36,306 nt of DNA, taken from positions 1 through 36,306 of the forward strand of contig QZKR01000055.1 of NCBI GenBank assembly GCA_003598065.1, given 5' to 3'. Below are positions 18,591 to 27,473 of this stretch, one piece after another (position 1 is the first letter of the stretch; the number at the start of each line of letters is the position of its first letter). Source of the DNA: Myxococcales bacterium. GTDB taxonomy: Bacteria; Myxococcota_A; SURF-8. Position numbers and translations under genes: made by a program. Under the pieces are notes generated by a model that saw only the letters and a program-made list of their open reading frames with translations, had not been told where the DNA came from and made no database searches.

Positions 18591-21365
18591 ATGAAACGCT
18601 TTCGACAAGCCGCTCGAATCGCCTTATGGACCGGATGCCTGCTGCTGGCTTGGGCCTGCTCGGAAAACGACGCGGGCGAATGCCTCGACTGCCTCGGCGG
18701 CGATCCGGACGCCGACGCCGGGGGCGAGTTCGACGCCGACTCCCCGTCCGAGGCGGAGCCGGAGGAGGAGGCGCCCGCCTGCGATGGAAGCGCCTGCGAC
18801 GACGACGCGGACTGCTCGCCCGGCTGCATCTGCGCCGCCGGCGCCTGCGAGGAGCGGGAGGGGACGCGCTTCGACCTGGAGACGGCGGACAGCCTCCTCG
18901 TCTACCGCAACGACGCCGGCCGGGTGGATATCTACACGCGGGACGGCGATTGGATCGTCCGGGGCGCCACGGCGCGGGTGATGCTCGATGCGGCGGACGA
19001 GGACGGCGCGGCGCTCACCGTCGCCGACGCCGGAATCCGCGAAGTCGCGCGCGTCACCGCCGACGAGGACGCCCTCGGGACGGCCGACCGGCTCGTCGTC
19101 CGCGCCGGCGGCGCGATGGAGGGCGCGGCGCTCGTCTGGACCCTCTCGGCCTACCCGGACGCGGGCTTTTACACCTTCGCCGTCGAGCTGGCCAACGACA
19201 CGGGCGAGACGCTGCAATTCGCCAAGGCGTCGGCCTTCGAACTGAGCGGCCAGGAAGGCGGCGGCCTGTTCCTGGGCGGGCATCCCTCCACCCACCGCAT
19301 CCTGGAGAACGGCTCGTACACCTACCTGGACTTCTACGCCGCCGTGCAGCCGGGGGACGTCCCGCAGGACCCGTTCACCGCCGCCGGCGTACCCGGCGAC
19401 TTCAAGGGGCATTCCGTCTCGAACCTCAACCACGGCGTGCTGGATCTTGACGGCGGCGCGGTGTGGATCGCCGGCGCGCTGACCTTCGAGCACTCGCTGC
19501 CCGTCATCAACCTCTCATACGACCCGGCCGCGTCGGCCGCCGCCCCGGACGGGCGCGCGGGGTTCAGCTACTTTTCCGCCGAGGCGACCTACGAGCCTCT
19601 GCCCAAGCCGGTCCCCCCGGGCGGCGCCTTCAGCACGGAGACCTTCTACATCCATCCCGCCGAGACGGGATTCTTCGAGGGCATGGAGAACTGGGCCCTG
19701 GCCGTCAAACGCATGAACGACATCACGCTTTGGACGGAGAAGGCCGAGGGGAACCGCGTCCCGAACGGCTGGAACTCCTGGTCCACGTCCGGCAGTACGG
19801 GCGGCTACGGCACGAGCATCAACGAGGAGGTCATCCTGGCCAACCTGGAGGTGATGACCGACGAATTCCGCGACTGGGGCATGGACTGGTTCCAGATCGA
19901 CGACGGCTACGAGCCGGCTTACGGCGACTGGTGGTGGCGCGAGGACCGCTTCCCCCACGGCCCCGCCTGGATGGCGCAGCAAATCCGCGACCGCGGCTTC
20001 AAGCCGGGCCTGTGGATGGCGCCCTTCACCCACCACAGCGACTCGCAGACGCTGGCCGAGCACCCCGACTGGTTCGCCGGCCCGGACTTCTTCCCGCCCG
20101 CGTACAAGGTTCTCGACCTGACCCACCCGGAGGTGAAGGCGTACCTCGCCGATCTTTTCACCACCTTCCGCAACGACTGGGGCTTCGACTGGCTGAAGAT
20201 GGACTTTTCCTACCACGCCCTGTTCGGCGGCGAATTCCACGACCCCACGCAGACGCGCGAGGAGGCCTACCGGGGCGCCTGCCGCATCATCCGCGAGGCC
20301 ATCGGCCCGGACACCTTCTTCCTGGCCGTCTCCGCCCTCGGGCCGCATCTGGGCCTGATCGACGCCGACCGGCTGACGCTCGACAACATGCCGGTGTGGG
20401 ACAAGCAGCCGGAGGATTCCGAGGATTCGCCGCTCTCCCAGCAGGGTTTCAAGCCGACGGTGCGCACCGCCGCCCGCCGGTATTACTTCCACAACCGCGT
20501 CTGGATCAACCACTCGGACCTGATCGTCTTCCGGAGCAACCCGCGGGACGAGACCTGGCCGCGCGTGACCCTCGACGAAGCCCAGGCCTTCTGCACCTAC
20601 GTCGGCCTCACCGGCGGCATCGTCAAGCTCGGCGACAAGCTGGTGGATTTGCAAACCGAGCACATCAACTCGGTCCGGAAACTGCTGCCGATCTACGGCA
20701 AGGGCGCGCGGCCGCTGGACCTGCTGGAGCGCGAATTTCCCGAGAAGTGGCTATTGCACGTCGATTCCAGCCTCGACGGCTACGACGAGACCTACGACCT
20801 GCTGGGCCTGTTCCACTGGGGAAGCAACCGGGACATGAGCCGGAATCCCTATCAGAAAATGGAGGACGACGGCGCGGACCGCCGCATCGACATCGACCTG
20901 GGCGGCCTGGGGATGGACCCCTCCCGGACCTACCTGGCCTACGAGTTCTGGACCGAGACCTATCTCGGGGAAGTCACGGGGAATCTGGCCTACGACGTTC
21001 CCACCCACACGGGACGGGTCATCGCGTTGCGCGCCAAGACGGGCGCGCCCCAGTTCCTCGGCTGGAATCGGCAGATCACGATGGGGGCGACCGACATCCG
21101 GTCGCTGGCCTGGGACGAGACCGCCGGGACGCTGACGCTGAGGACCAAGGTCGCCAAGGGATCGGTCAAGGCGCCATTCGTCTACGCGATGCAGTTTTAC
21201 GCGCCGGAGGAATGCGCCTTCGTCACGGCGCGGTACGACGGCTCGCCGGTCGCCGACGCCCGGGAGAGCCGGGAGGGCGAGGTTCTGAAGCTGAGCTTCG
21301 AAGCTCAGGAAACGGGCGAGGTCACGATCAGTCTGACGTTCACTTGCGGACGCGGCGGACGTTGA
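18591..21365 (+). CDS. Lipoprotein GH36-type alpha-galactosidase
   Basis: A 924-residue protein. The signal peptide ends in LLAWAC (C23), followed by an acidic DGD/DADA linker and a Cys module (CDGSACDDDADC, CICAAGACEE) to about residue 85. An N-terminal beta-sandwich (about 90-370) is followed by the (beta/alpha)8 barrel of clan GH-D: VPNGWNSWST, then DWGMDWFQIDDGYE, GFKPGLWMAPF, and FDWLKMDFSY, where D538 is the expected nucleophile. The acid/base residue should lie in or near ADRLTLDNMPVWD (about 590-600), which departs from the usual motif, so specificity is open. A beta C-terminal domain ends the protein. Likely removes alpha-galactosyl or related sugars outside the cell. Second gene of a two-gene unit. 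Confidence 0.85.
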   Translation: MKRFRQAARIALWTGCLLLAWACSENDAGECLDCLGGDPDADAGGEFDADSPSEAEPEEEAPACDGSACDDDADCSPGCICAAGACEEREGTRFDLETADSLLVYRNDAGRVDIYTRDGDWIVRGATARVMLDAADEDGAALTVADAGIREVARVTADEDALGTADRLVVRAGGAMEGAALVWTLSAYPDAGFYTFAVELANDTGETLQFAKASAFELSGQEGGGLFLGGHPSTHRILENGSYTYLDFYAAVQPGDVPQDPFTAAGVPGDFKGHSVSNLNHGVLDLDGGAVWIAGALTFEHSLPVINLSYDPAASAAAPDGRAGFSYFSAEATYEPLPKPVPPGGAFSTETFYIHPAETGFFEGMENWALAVKRMNDITLWTEKAEGNRVPNGWNSWSTSGSTGGYGTSINEEVILANLEVMTDEFRDWGMDWFQIDDGYEPAYGDWWWREDRFPHGPAWMAQQIRDRGFKPGLWMAPFTHHSDSQTLAEHPDWFAGPDFFPPAYKVLDLTHPEVKAYLADLFTTFRNDWGFDWLKMDFSYHALFGGEFHDPTQTREEAYRGACRIIREAIGPDTFFLAVSALGPHLGLIDADRLTLDNMPVWDKQPEDSEDSPLSQQGFKPTVRTAARRYYFHNRVWINHSDLIVFRSNPRDETWPRVTLDEAQAFCTYVGLTGGIVKLGDKLVDLQTEHINSVRKLLPIYGKGARPLDLLEREFPEKWLLHVDSSLDGYDETYDLLGLFHWGSNRDMSRNPYQKMEDDGADRRIDIDLGGLGMDPSRTYLAYEFWTETYLGEVTGNLAYDVPTHTGRVIALRAKTGAPQFLGWNRQITMGATDIRSLAWDETAGTLTLRTKVAKGSVKAPFVYAMQFYAPEECAFVTARYDGSPVADARESREGEVLKLSFEAQETGEVTISLTFTCGRGGR

Positions 21366-21433
21366 GCCGCCGGGCCTGCCGATGTCGCCGGCCTCGGCGG
21401 TTTCGAAATCCACGCAGAGGCGAAACGCGCCTC

Positions 21434-21580
21434 ATGCATGATGATGGCGAAACACATCCCAAGGCCGTACCCATCGCCGATGAGGTCGTCATCGAGAAAA
21501 AGCACCCCGATGCGTTCCAGGATTCGGACCTGCAGCGAGTCCTATCGGCCGCCGAGATCGAGTTTTCGGCCGGAGACTAA
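21434..21580 (+). CDS. Short acidic ORF, possible remnant
   Basis: A 48-residue frame beginning MHDDGETHPKAVPIADEVV and ending LSAAEIEFSAGD. The end resembles the first strand of a cNMP-binding domain ('F..ae...fsaGd'), cut by a stop codon. It stands between the GH36 gene and the HD-GYP region and could be a truncated regulator. Weak support. Confidence 0.3.
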   Translation: MHDDGETHPKAVPIADEVVIEKKHPDAFQDSDLQRVLSAAEIEFSAGD

Positions 21581-21591
21581 ATTCTTGGCTA

Positions 21592-21852
21592 TTGCCTTGC
21601 AACCTGCCCGGTGTCTGGAATAAACGACAACCGGCAATTGCGGGTAATGACGTCTTTTCCAAAACCAGGAAGATCTCCTTCGCGCAACTGCGCCCGAGTA
21701 TGATCGTCGCCGAGCCGGTCCTCGCCACTAACGGAATGAAGCTGTTGGGGGCGGAATCGACGATCACGGAAGGCTATATTGAGCTTCTGGCTCGTTATGC
21801 CTTGTCGGACCGGCTTAAGCAGCCCATCACCATCTATCGCCAGCAGGGATGA
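21592..21852 (+). pseudogene. N-terminal remnant of the HD-GYP regulator
   Basis: From about 21680 the frame reads SFAQLRPSMIVAEPVLATNGMKLLG, then TEGYIELLARYALSDRLKQPITIY. This is the 'LRPGMvlaedvl...G..Ll..g..lte..i..L' segment that precedes HD-GYP domains in many regulators. The frame stops at 21850-21852 and the next ATG overlaps the stop (ATGA), so it may be translated with the next gene. It begins only with a TTG and no receiver domain precedes it. I read it as a split gene or remnant. Confidence 0.45.
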
Positions 21853-22667
21853 GGGCTCCCATGTCCGACCAAAATTCTAAAAGCGATGCCGCGGATGCTC
21901 AATTGAGGCTGTATGCCGAGGACTTGACTCGAACGTACCAGCTTGAAAAAGAAAAACGGGGGCAGTTGGAGCGCGCCAACGATCAGCTGCAGCGGTATGC
22001 GGTGGATCTCAACCAGACCATTTCCCAGCTTCGGGAATCGGAAAAGCGTTTGGAGGAATCCTACCTCGACACGATCCACCGGCTGGTTCTGGCGGCGGAA
22101 TACAAGGACGAGGACACGGGCGACCACATCGTCCGCATGAGCCGCTACAGCGCCCTGCTGGCCGAAAAATTAGGTTTCGACGCCAAGCAGGTCAAAATTC
22201 TGCTTTACGCGGCTCCCATGCACGACGTCGGCAAGATCGGGATTCCGGATTCCATTCTCATGAAACCGGGAAAGCTGACGGACAGCGAATTCGAAACCAT
22301 GAAATCCCACACCCTGATCGGGGCCAGGATCCTGTCCGGGTCGTCGTCCGAACTGTTGCAGGCGGCCGAGAAAATTGCTTTGACCCATCACGAGAAATGG
22401 AACGGAACGGGTTACCCGAACAAACTTAAGGGCACCCAGATCCCGATTTTCGGACGCATCGTCGCTCTGGCGGACGTCTTCGACGCCCTGACCAGCAGGA
22501 GGCCGTATAAAGAGCCGTTCCCTATCAATGTGGCGGTGGACATCATCACCCAGGACAGCGACCGGCACTTCGACTCCAACCTGGTAAACCTGTTTCTTGA
22601 AAATCTCGGCGAGATCCTCAAGATCAAGAAGGAATCCGAGTCGTTGAAACACCCGGATAAAGGCTGA
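21849..22667 (+). CDS. HD-GYP domain protein, probable c-di-GMP phosphodiesterase
   Basis: HD-GYP enzymes hydrolyse cyclic di-GMP, which controls motility and surface attachment. The protein has 272 residues. Residues 15-75 form a coiled coil (Glu/Gln/Arg-rich), and the HD-GYP domain follows: H93, the HD pair at 125-126 (MHDVGKIGIPDSIL), HHEKWNGTGYP at 180-190, and ALADVFDALTS (206-215). The catalytic residues look intact. No sensor, receiver or membrane domain is attached. The ATG at 21849 overlaps the previous stop; a second ATG at 21861 has GAGGG six bases before it and may be the true start. The coiled coil probably makes it a dimer. Confidence 0.85.
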   Translation: MRAPMSDQNSKSDAADAQLRLYAEDLTRTYQLEKEKRGQLERANDQLQRYAVDLNQTISQLRESEKRLEESYLDTIHRLVLAAEYKDEDTGDHIVRMSRYSALLAEKLGFDAKQVKILLYAAPMHDVGKIGIPDSILMKPGKLTDSEFETMKSHTLIGARILSGSSSELLQAAEKIALTHHEKWNGTGYPNKLKGTQIPIFGRIVALADVFDALTSRRPYKEPFPINVAVDIITQDSDRHFDSNLVNLFLENLGEILKIKKESESLKHPDKG

Positions 22668-22997
22668 TCCGAACAGATGAATAAGATTTAGTCCTCGGAA
22701 TCGCCCTCTGCTCCCGCTATGGATTGATCGCCCGCCTCCCGCCTCGTCTCGGTAGGTCCATCCTTGTCTTTCTTGCCTTTCGGAACGCTGGCCGCCTAGG
22801 AAACCCCAGTCGGCCGTCGTCGCATTGATCGCCATGCGCCGCCAAATGTTTCCATTTACGGCGAACAAACATGGACTGAATGCGCCTGCTAAGTCTCTGA
22901 TTGCATTTGAGCAATCCGTCATCTTATGCTAGCTTCGTTTTTATTCGGGCGACAAACGGCCAACGCCATTGCCTTCTACGCAGAGGGGAAATGGAAG

Positions 22998-24728
22998 ATG
23001 AGACGAGCGGCATTGACTGTATTTATTGGGTTTGTCCTCGTGTTTTTCACCGGTTGCGAAGCTGAAGACTCAACATCCAACGGCGCGGCCGATGGCGACC
23101 AGTCCGCCGCCGAAGGCGATCAGGTCGTGACGGACGGCGATGACGACGGGCGCGCCACCGATGGTGACGAATCGGGCGAGGAGCCAACAGACGGGGATCG
23201 GCCGGTGGACGGCGATGTGGACGGCGATGTCGTCGATGGCGAGTTGGCGGATGGGGACAGGCCCGACGGCGACACGATCGATGGCGATAATTCTGATGGT
23301 GATACGACTGATGGTGATACGACTGATGGCGATAGCCCGGATGGCGACATCGAGGCGGATGTGGACGAGGACGCCGATTCTAGCGCCTGCCTGGAGATAC
23401 CCGCGCCGGATCCCGTGCCGCTGGAGTGTCTGGAGGGCGTTTGGCCGCCCGGTAGAACCGAGTCCACGCGCGTCAACGGCTACAACGATGATTACATGTA
23501 CAGTTCAGACGATAGCTTCAAGATCGGCATCCGCGAGGATTGGGGCGCCACGATCATCTTCTTCGGCGAGAAGTCCCTCTTGGGCTGGCCGGGCGTCAAC
23601 AATACCAATGTAATAGACGGCAACGATACGGGACGCGAAGTGCAGATTGCACTCTACGATCCGGACCGCAGCGCGCAGGGCTGCGCCTGGAACGCTTCCT
23701 GTCGGAGCAATCCGGGAGCAGCCTGTCCCTTGAGTATCCGCTACCTGGGATGGAACCCGGTGCAGGGAGGGAACCGCTGCAATCTGGGTTCGGGAGTGGA
23801 GTCGGTGACCATGGCCGACGGCGTTCTCGACGCCCAGGTCCGTCCTTACCACTGGAACCCGGACTGGGAGGCGCAAAGCTGCAGCAGCGACAGCTGCGGC
23901 GTTTCCGGCGCGAACCGGCTTCAATCCGAGGTGCAATACAACCAACGCCTGCGCTTTGTGGGCAGCCACGTTGTGGAGGTGCAGATGGAGGTAATCAACC
24001 TCTCGGAGGTGAGCCACGCCGTCACCTTACAGGAATTTCCTACCCTGTACGCCACCTGGGGCGACGGCAACACCCCGGATCTGCGAGTGATCATGGATTC
24101 GGAGGGCAACCAGATCCCGATCGACCAGCCGGCCAACGATGGCTTCTTCTGGAAAGAGTTCGACAGCCCGGGTGGATGGGCTGCATTGCAGAACACGGAG
24201 CGAAATTACGGTGTTGGCATTTACTATGAGAACCGCCTGCGCGGCTATCAGGGCTGGCAGAAATACGGGGTATTCAACAACATCCGCTCGCGATTCCACT
24301 TCGGCCTGGCCGCCCACGGTACGGTACGGGCGCGGGCGTACCTGATGCTGGGAAGTTACGCTACGATCAGCGGTTTGGCCGCAGAGTTGGATGCGACACT
24401 GCCGCCCTTCGGCGCGCTGGACTCACCGCTGGGCGATGCCACCGTATCCGGCAGCTTCAGCTTCCACGGCTGGGTGCTGGACAACAAGGGTGTAAGCAGC
24501 GTCCGGCTATTGATCGACGGCGCGCCAGTGGCCGCGCCATCTCTCGATCAGAACCGCCCGGACGTGTGCCTGTTCTATCCGGGCTACGCCCAGTGCGACC
24601 GGGTCGGGTTCGCCGGTTCGGCCTCGCTGGCCGAAATATCGGCCTGCCCGCATTGGCTGGAGGTCGAGGCCACGGATGGCGACGGCAATACGCGGATTGT
24701 GGCGCGGAAGAGAATCTTCGTGAATTGA
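22998..24728 (+). CDS. DGD-linker lipoprotein, beta-rich body, Ig-like C-terminus
   Basis: The ATG at 22998 (AGGGG at about 22984) gives a 576-residue protein. The signal peptide ends with lipobox-like FFTGC (C20). Next is a linker of about 110 residues, mainly DGD repeats (DGDTTDGDTTDGDSPDGD), the longest in the window. The body (about 135-455) is Trp/Gly/Asn-rich, probably a jelly roll or sugar-binding fold; I cannot name a family. The C-terminal 100 residues (GALDSPLGDATVSGSFSFHGWVL) look like a bacterial Ig-like domain ending in IVARKRIFVN. Cell-surface role, perhaps carbohydrate binding, is inferred. It is monocistronic and convergent with the ktr operon. Confidence 0.75.
   Translation: MRRAALTVFIGFVLVFFTGCEAEDSTSNGAADGDQSAAEGDQVVTDGDDDGRATDGDESGEEPTDGDRPVDGDVDGDVVDGELADGDRPDGDTIDGDNSDGDTTDGDTTDGDSPDGDIEADVDEDADSSACLEIPAPDPVPLECLEGVWPPGRTESTRVNGYNDDYMYSSDDSFKIGIREDWGATIIFFGEKSLLGWPGVNNTNVIDGNDTGREVQIALYDPDRSAQGCAWNASCRSNPGAACPLSIRYLGWNPVQGGNRCNLGSGVESVTMADGVLDAQVRPYHWNPDWEAQSCSSDSCGVSGANRLQSEVQYNQRLRFVGSHVVEVQMEVINLSEVSHAVTLQEFPTLYATWGDGNTPDLRVIMDSEGNQIPIDQPANDGFFWKEFDSPGGWAALQNTERNYGVGIYYENRLRGYQGWQKYGVFNNIRSRFHFGLAAHGTVRARAYLMLGSYATISGLAAELDATLPPFGALDSPLGDATVSGSFSFHGWVLDNKGVSSVRLLIDGAPVAAPSLDQNRPDVCLFYPGYAQCDRVGFAGSASLAEISACPHWLEVEATDGDGNTRIVARKRIFVN
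23075..23365 (+). repeat. DGD-coding tandem repeats
   Basis: Imperfect short repeats such as GATGGTGATACGACT, repeated back to back around 23297-23326, encode the Asp-Gly-Asp linker of the lipoprotein. Such DNA could change length by slippage. Confidence 0.7.
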
Positions 24729-24777
24729 ACGCAAGACCGCGGTCTGGAGCCAAACGATCTGGGCCCCATGCGGCAAA

Positions 24778-25461
24778 TCAAGCAGGCGTCGATTCTTCCT
24801 TGCCGACCCGCAGCAGATCGTCCTCCTTGCCGATCATCACCAGCACGTCCTCGGGCCGGATCGCATAGTCCGGCCCGGGTAAAAACACGAAAGCCTGCTT
24901 ATCGGGCTGCTTGATGGCGATAATGAAGACGCCGAGGTGCTTCCGAAGATGCAGTTTTACCAGGGTCTCCCCGTGGAAGGATTCCGGCGCGGCCAGATCC
25001 ATGACGCGATAGTCCTGTTCGATGGGAATGAAGTCGAGCAGGTTGGGATTGATGATGTGAAGGGCCATGCGGCTGGCGGTTTCGCGCTCCGGAAAGACCA
25101 CCCGGTTAGCTCCAACGGAGGTCAGAATGACGGCATGGTCGTCGCTGATGGCCTTGGCGCGAATACTTTTGACGCCGATCTGTCTGAGATGCAGAGTGCA
25201 AAGGATGCTCGCCTCCATCGTCTCGCCCATGCTGACAATCACCTCGTCGAAAGCGGGCGAGATTACGGCCTTCAAACTGGCGAGATCGCTGGCGTCCAGG
25301 CACAAGGCCCGTTGAACTTGTTCGGCGATGACGTCCACTCGCTCCTTGTCGCGGTCGATGGCCAGCACCTCGGCGTGCTTCGCCAAGTCGCGGGCGATCT
25401 GTCCCCCGAACTGGCCGAGCCCGATCACGGCGATCTGCTTTCGTTTTCCATTGCTTTTCAT
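24778..25461 (-). CDS. ktrA: KtrA/TrkA-type potassium channel gating subunit
   Basis: A 227-residue cytoplasmic protein with an RCK/TrkA-N Rossmann fold: IAVIGLGQFGGQIARDL (about 9-25) is the nucleotide site (GxGxxG), IDRDKERVD provides the acidic strand end, and ASDLASLKAV follows. The C-terminal RCK_C domain ends near PEDVLVMIGKEDDLLRV. This length is typical of KtrA rather than the double-domain TrkA. It would form the octameric ring that gates KtrB in response to nucleotides. The start ATG (25461) overlaps the ktrB stop in ATGA, so the two subunits are coupled. The last gene of the operon controlled by the sigma-54 promoter at 27344-27359. Confidence 0.93.
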   Translation of the reverse strand: MKSNGKRKQIAVIGLGQFGGQIARDLAKHAEVLAIDRDKERVDVIAEQVQRALCLDASDLASLKAVISPAFDEVIVSMGETMEASILCTLHLRQIGVKSIRAKAISDDHAVILTSVGANRVVFPERETASRMALHIINPNLLDFIPIEQDYRVMDLAAPESFHGETLVKLHLRKHLGVFIIAIKQPDKQAFVFLPGPDYAIRPEDVLVMIGKEDDLLRVGKEESTPA

Positions 25462-26807
25462 CCGATCATCACCTTTCCGTCCGGGTAGACGATGCGTTCC
25501 TGGCCCATGGGGATCATCCATAGCGCGAGCGTCAGCGGCCCCAAGCGGCCCACGAACATCGTCAGGATGATCCAGAGGCGGCCCGCCGCGCTCAGTTGAG
25601 GTGTGACGCCGGTGGAGAGCCCCACCGTACCGAAAGCGGAGAGCTGTTCGAAGAGCAGATCCTCCATACCCACGCCGGGGATCGCACGTTCGCTGGCAAG
25701 CAAATACAGCGTCCCAAAGGCGTTCCATAGCAGGGCCAGACCCACGAGCACCGAAACGCGCCGAACGATGTCGATGGGCACGGTGCGCCCGAGCAGGACT
25801 GTGTCGGTACGGCCCAGCAGCCGGCATTTGAGGCGCGCCAGCCAGATGGCCGCCGTGGTGGTCTTGATACCGCCCGCGCAGGAACCCGGCGAACCGCCGA
25901 CGAACATAAACAGCATGATGAAAAACAAGCTGGCCAAGGGCAGACACCCGAGGTCCACCGTGTTGAAGCCGGCCGTTCGGGCGGTGACGGACTGGAAGAG
26001 CGCGCTCCAGAGGCGCTCGCCGAGGTCGCGTTCCTCCGGCGTCAGGCCGAAAAGCAGCAATCCCGCCACACCTCCCGCGATCAGCAGGATGGAGGCGCCT
26101 AACGCGATTTTCGTATGGTGGCTGAAGCGTCGCAGGGATTCTCGATGTCTGTCTTGCAGCAGGCTCCACAACTCGGCCAGGACGATATGGCCGAGGCCGC
26201 CCGAGACGATCAGCAGCATCACCACGGCGATAAAGCCGATGTTATGATTGATCCCCATCAGGTTGTCGGAGTAAATGGAGAAGCCTGCGTTGCAGAAAGC
26301 GGAAACGGCGTGGAACACGGCCGAGCCCAGCGCGTGCGGAACGGGTTTGTCCTGAAGCAGAAAGACGAAGAGCAGCGACGCGCCCGCGCTCTCGATGACG
26401 AACACCAGCTTGAGCATGCGCAGGAACAGGCGAAGAAATTCGGACGCGGCGTCCCGTTGTAAAAACGTATCGGACAGCGCCGCCTGTGAGGCGAGGGACA
26501 AACGCCCGCCGAGAATGAGCGCCGCCAGGGCGGCGAAGGTCATGACGCCCAGGCCGCCCGCCTGGATAAGAAAGAGGATCACCGTCTGGCCGAAAAGCGT
26601 GTAGTCGGACCCCGTGTCAACGACGATCAGGCCCGTCACGCAGACGGCGGAGGTTGCCGTGAAGAAAGCATCCAGGAATCCCACCTTCCCCGGCTGATGC
26701 GCCCAGGGCAGCGAAAGCAGCAGCGTCCCCAGGCCGATCAGCCCGGCGAAGCTGGACACCAGCAGCGCTTGCGGCGTGCCGGTCAAGATGCGTCGCCGCC
26801 CGCTCAT
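25458..26807 (-). CDS. ktrB: KtrB/TrkH-type potassium transporter membrane subunit
   Basis: This 449-residue inner-membrane protein has four repeated M1-P-M2 units, each with a selectivity loop containing Gly: TSAVCVTGL, SAFCNAGFSIYSD, QSVTARTAGFNTVD, and SAFGTVGLSTGVTP. The motif GGSPGSCAGGIKTTT is diagnostic of the Trk/Ktr family. It conducts K+ (and possibly Na+) with KtrA as the gating ring. The ATG at 26807 has GAGGCAGG upstream and overlaps the stop of the preceding Cys-rich gene (ATGA at 26804-26807). The open frame extends much further upstream, but that part runs inside the preceding gene and is not coding. Confidence 0.95.
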   Translation of the reverse strand: MSGRRRILTGTPQALLVSSFAGLIGLGTLLLSLPWAHQPGKVGFLDAFFTATSAVCVTGLIVVDTGSDYTLFGQTVILFLIQAGGLGVMTFAALAALILGGRLSLASQAALSDTFLQRDAASEFLRLFLRMLKLVFVIESAGASLLFVFLLQDKPVPHALGSAVFHAVSAFCNAGFSIYSDNLMGINHNIGFIAVVMLLIVSGGLGHIVLAELWSLLQDRHRESLRRFSHHTKIALGASILLIAGGVAGLLLFGLTPEERDLGERLWSALFQSVTARTAGFNTVDLGCLPLASLFFIMLFMFVGGSPGSCAGGIKTTTAAIWLARLKCRLLGRTDTVLLGRTVPIDIVRRVSVLVGLALLWNAFGTLYLLASERAIPGVGMEDLLFEQLSAFGTVGLSTGVTPQLSAAGRLWIILTMFVGRLGPLTLALWMIPMGQERIVYPDGKVMIG

Positions 26808-27304
26808 GCCTGCCTCTTTCTGTCGGCCAGGTGCGGGCAGCCGTGGCCCTGATGCAGGCACCAGGAATCGAGATGATGGTCGGCCAGCACGATGCGGTCG
26901 TGCCCCAGACCACAGGCCGACAGGGTGACGCCGTTGGAGGTTCGAGCATGCAGGTAGGGGCAAAGATGATGCAACAGTTCCGCGACGGCGACCCGACGCC
27001 CTTCGTCCGGTTGCTCGGGAGCTTTCTTGGAGCGAAGAATCAGATGCTTCAGACCCCCTTCCGCCAGCGGCGCCAGCCATGCCGCGGAAGGGGAGGCCGT
27101 GGCCAGGGCGATACGTTCGGCATCGATGCTCAGCTGCTGCATGAGGCGCAGCGTCGCCAACAGCTGCGGCAGATCGAGATCGGGTTTATCGGCGACCAGC
27201 AGCAGCGCCGCTTCCTTTCCTTCCGTAAGCCGCTCCAGCGCTATCAGCGCGCCGCGCTCCCTGCGCCAGGAATCTCCTGGAATTGTTTTGACCCAGACTT
27301 CCAT
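26804..27304 (-). CDS. Cys-rich protein encoded with ktrBA, unknown family
   Basis: First gene of the ktr operon. ATG 27304 has GAGAGG a few bases upstream; the alternative at 27331 has none. The 166-residue protein has a predicted alpha/beta N-terminal part (LIALERLTEG, AALLLVADKPDLDL, LRLMQQL, IALATASPSAAWLAPLAEGG). The C-terminus has four cysteines: CPYLHART, LSACGLGHD, DSWCLHQGHGCPHL. This CP...C...C......CP layout looks like a metal or iron-sulfur site and recurs in small proteobacterial regulators I remember. Coupling to KtrB suggests a regulator or sensor for the transporter. Unrecognised; role inferred. Confidence 0.65.
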   Translation of the reverse strand: MEVWVKTIPGDSWRRERGALIALERLTEGKEAALLLVADKPDLDLPQLLATLRLMQQLSIDAERIALATASPSAAWLAPLAEGGLKHLILRSKKAPEQPDEGRRVAVAELLHHLCPYLHARTSNGVTLSACGLGHDRIVLADHHLDSWCLHQGHGCPHLADRKRQA

Positions 27305-27343
27305 CAGACGCCTCTCGTCGCATGAGTCCACGGGGACACGATG

Positions 27344-27359
27344 AGCAAGAGGCGCGCCA
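27344..27359 (-). promoter_or_regulatory. Sigma-54 promoter of the ktr operon
   Basis: On the minus strand TGGCGCGCCTCTTGCT matches the sigma-54 consensus TGGCAC-N5-TTGCA/T: GG and GC at the right spacing. Transcription would start near 27333, leaving a leader of about 29 bases with GAGAGG before ATG 27304. Fits the NtrC-type activator encoded just upstream. Confidence 0.8.
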
Positions 27360-27425
27360 AAACGGGAAGTTAATGATTACATTTGAGAATTGGCGATCGT
27401 CAAAGCTTGGAGAGGCTCGTTTCGG

Positions 27426-27440
27426 CTTGCAGAATGCAAG
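27426..27440 (-). promoter_or_regulatory. Activator site 1 (CTTGC-N5-GCAAG)
   Basis: Perfect five-base inverted arms CTTGC and GCAAG around AGAAT. It lies about 100 bases upstream of the predicted start and 20 bases (centre to centre) from site 2. Typical spacing for enhancer sites of sigma-54 activators. Confidence 0.65.
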
Positions 27441-27443
27441 ACC

Positions 27444-27462
27444 GTCTTGCAGATCGCAAGAC
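27444..27462 (-). promoter_or_regulatory. Activator site 2 (GTCTTGC-N5-GCAAGAC)
   Basis: Perfect seven-base inverted arms around AGATC. Together with site 1 it forms two copies of TTGC-N5-GCAA about two helical turns apart, just behind the stop of the activator gene. Confidence 0.7.
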
Positions 27463-27473
27463 GCAGTGGGATA

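Noticed and set aside
16961..21413. Long open frames opposite the two lipoprotein genes
   Set aside because: High GC and codon bias leave antisense frames open; they lack starts, domains and sensible composition.
24734..24745. Perfect palindrome AGACCGCGGTCT between convergent genes
   Set aside because: Twelve bases without loop or T tract; could be chance in GC-rich DNA, and no terminator or operator can be argued.
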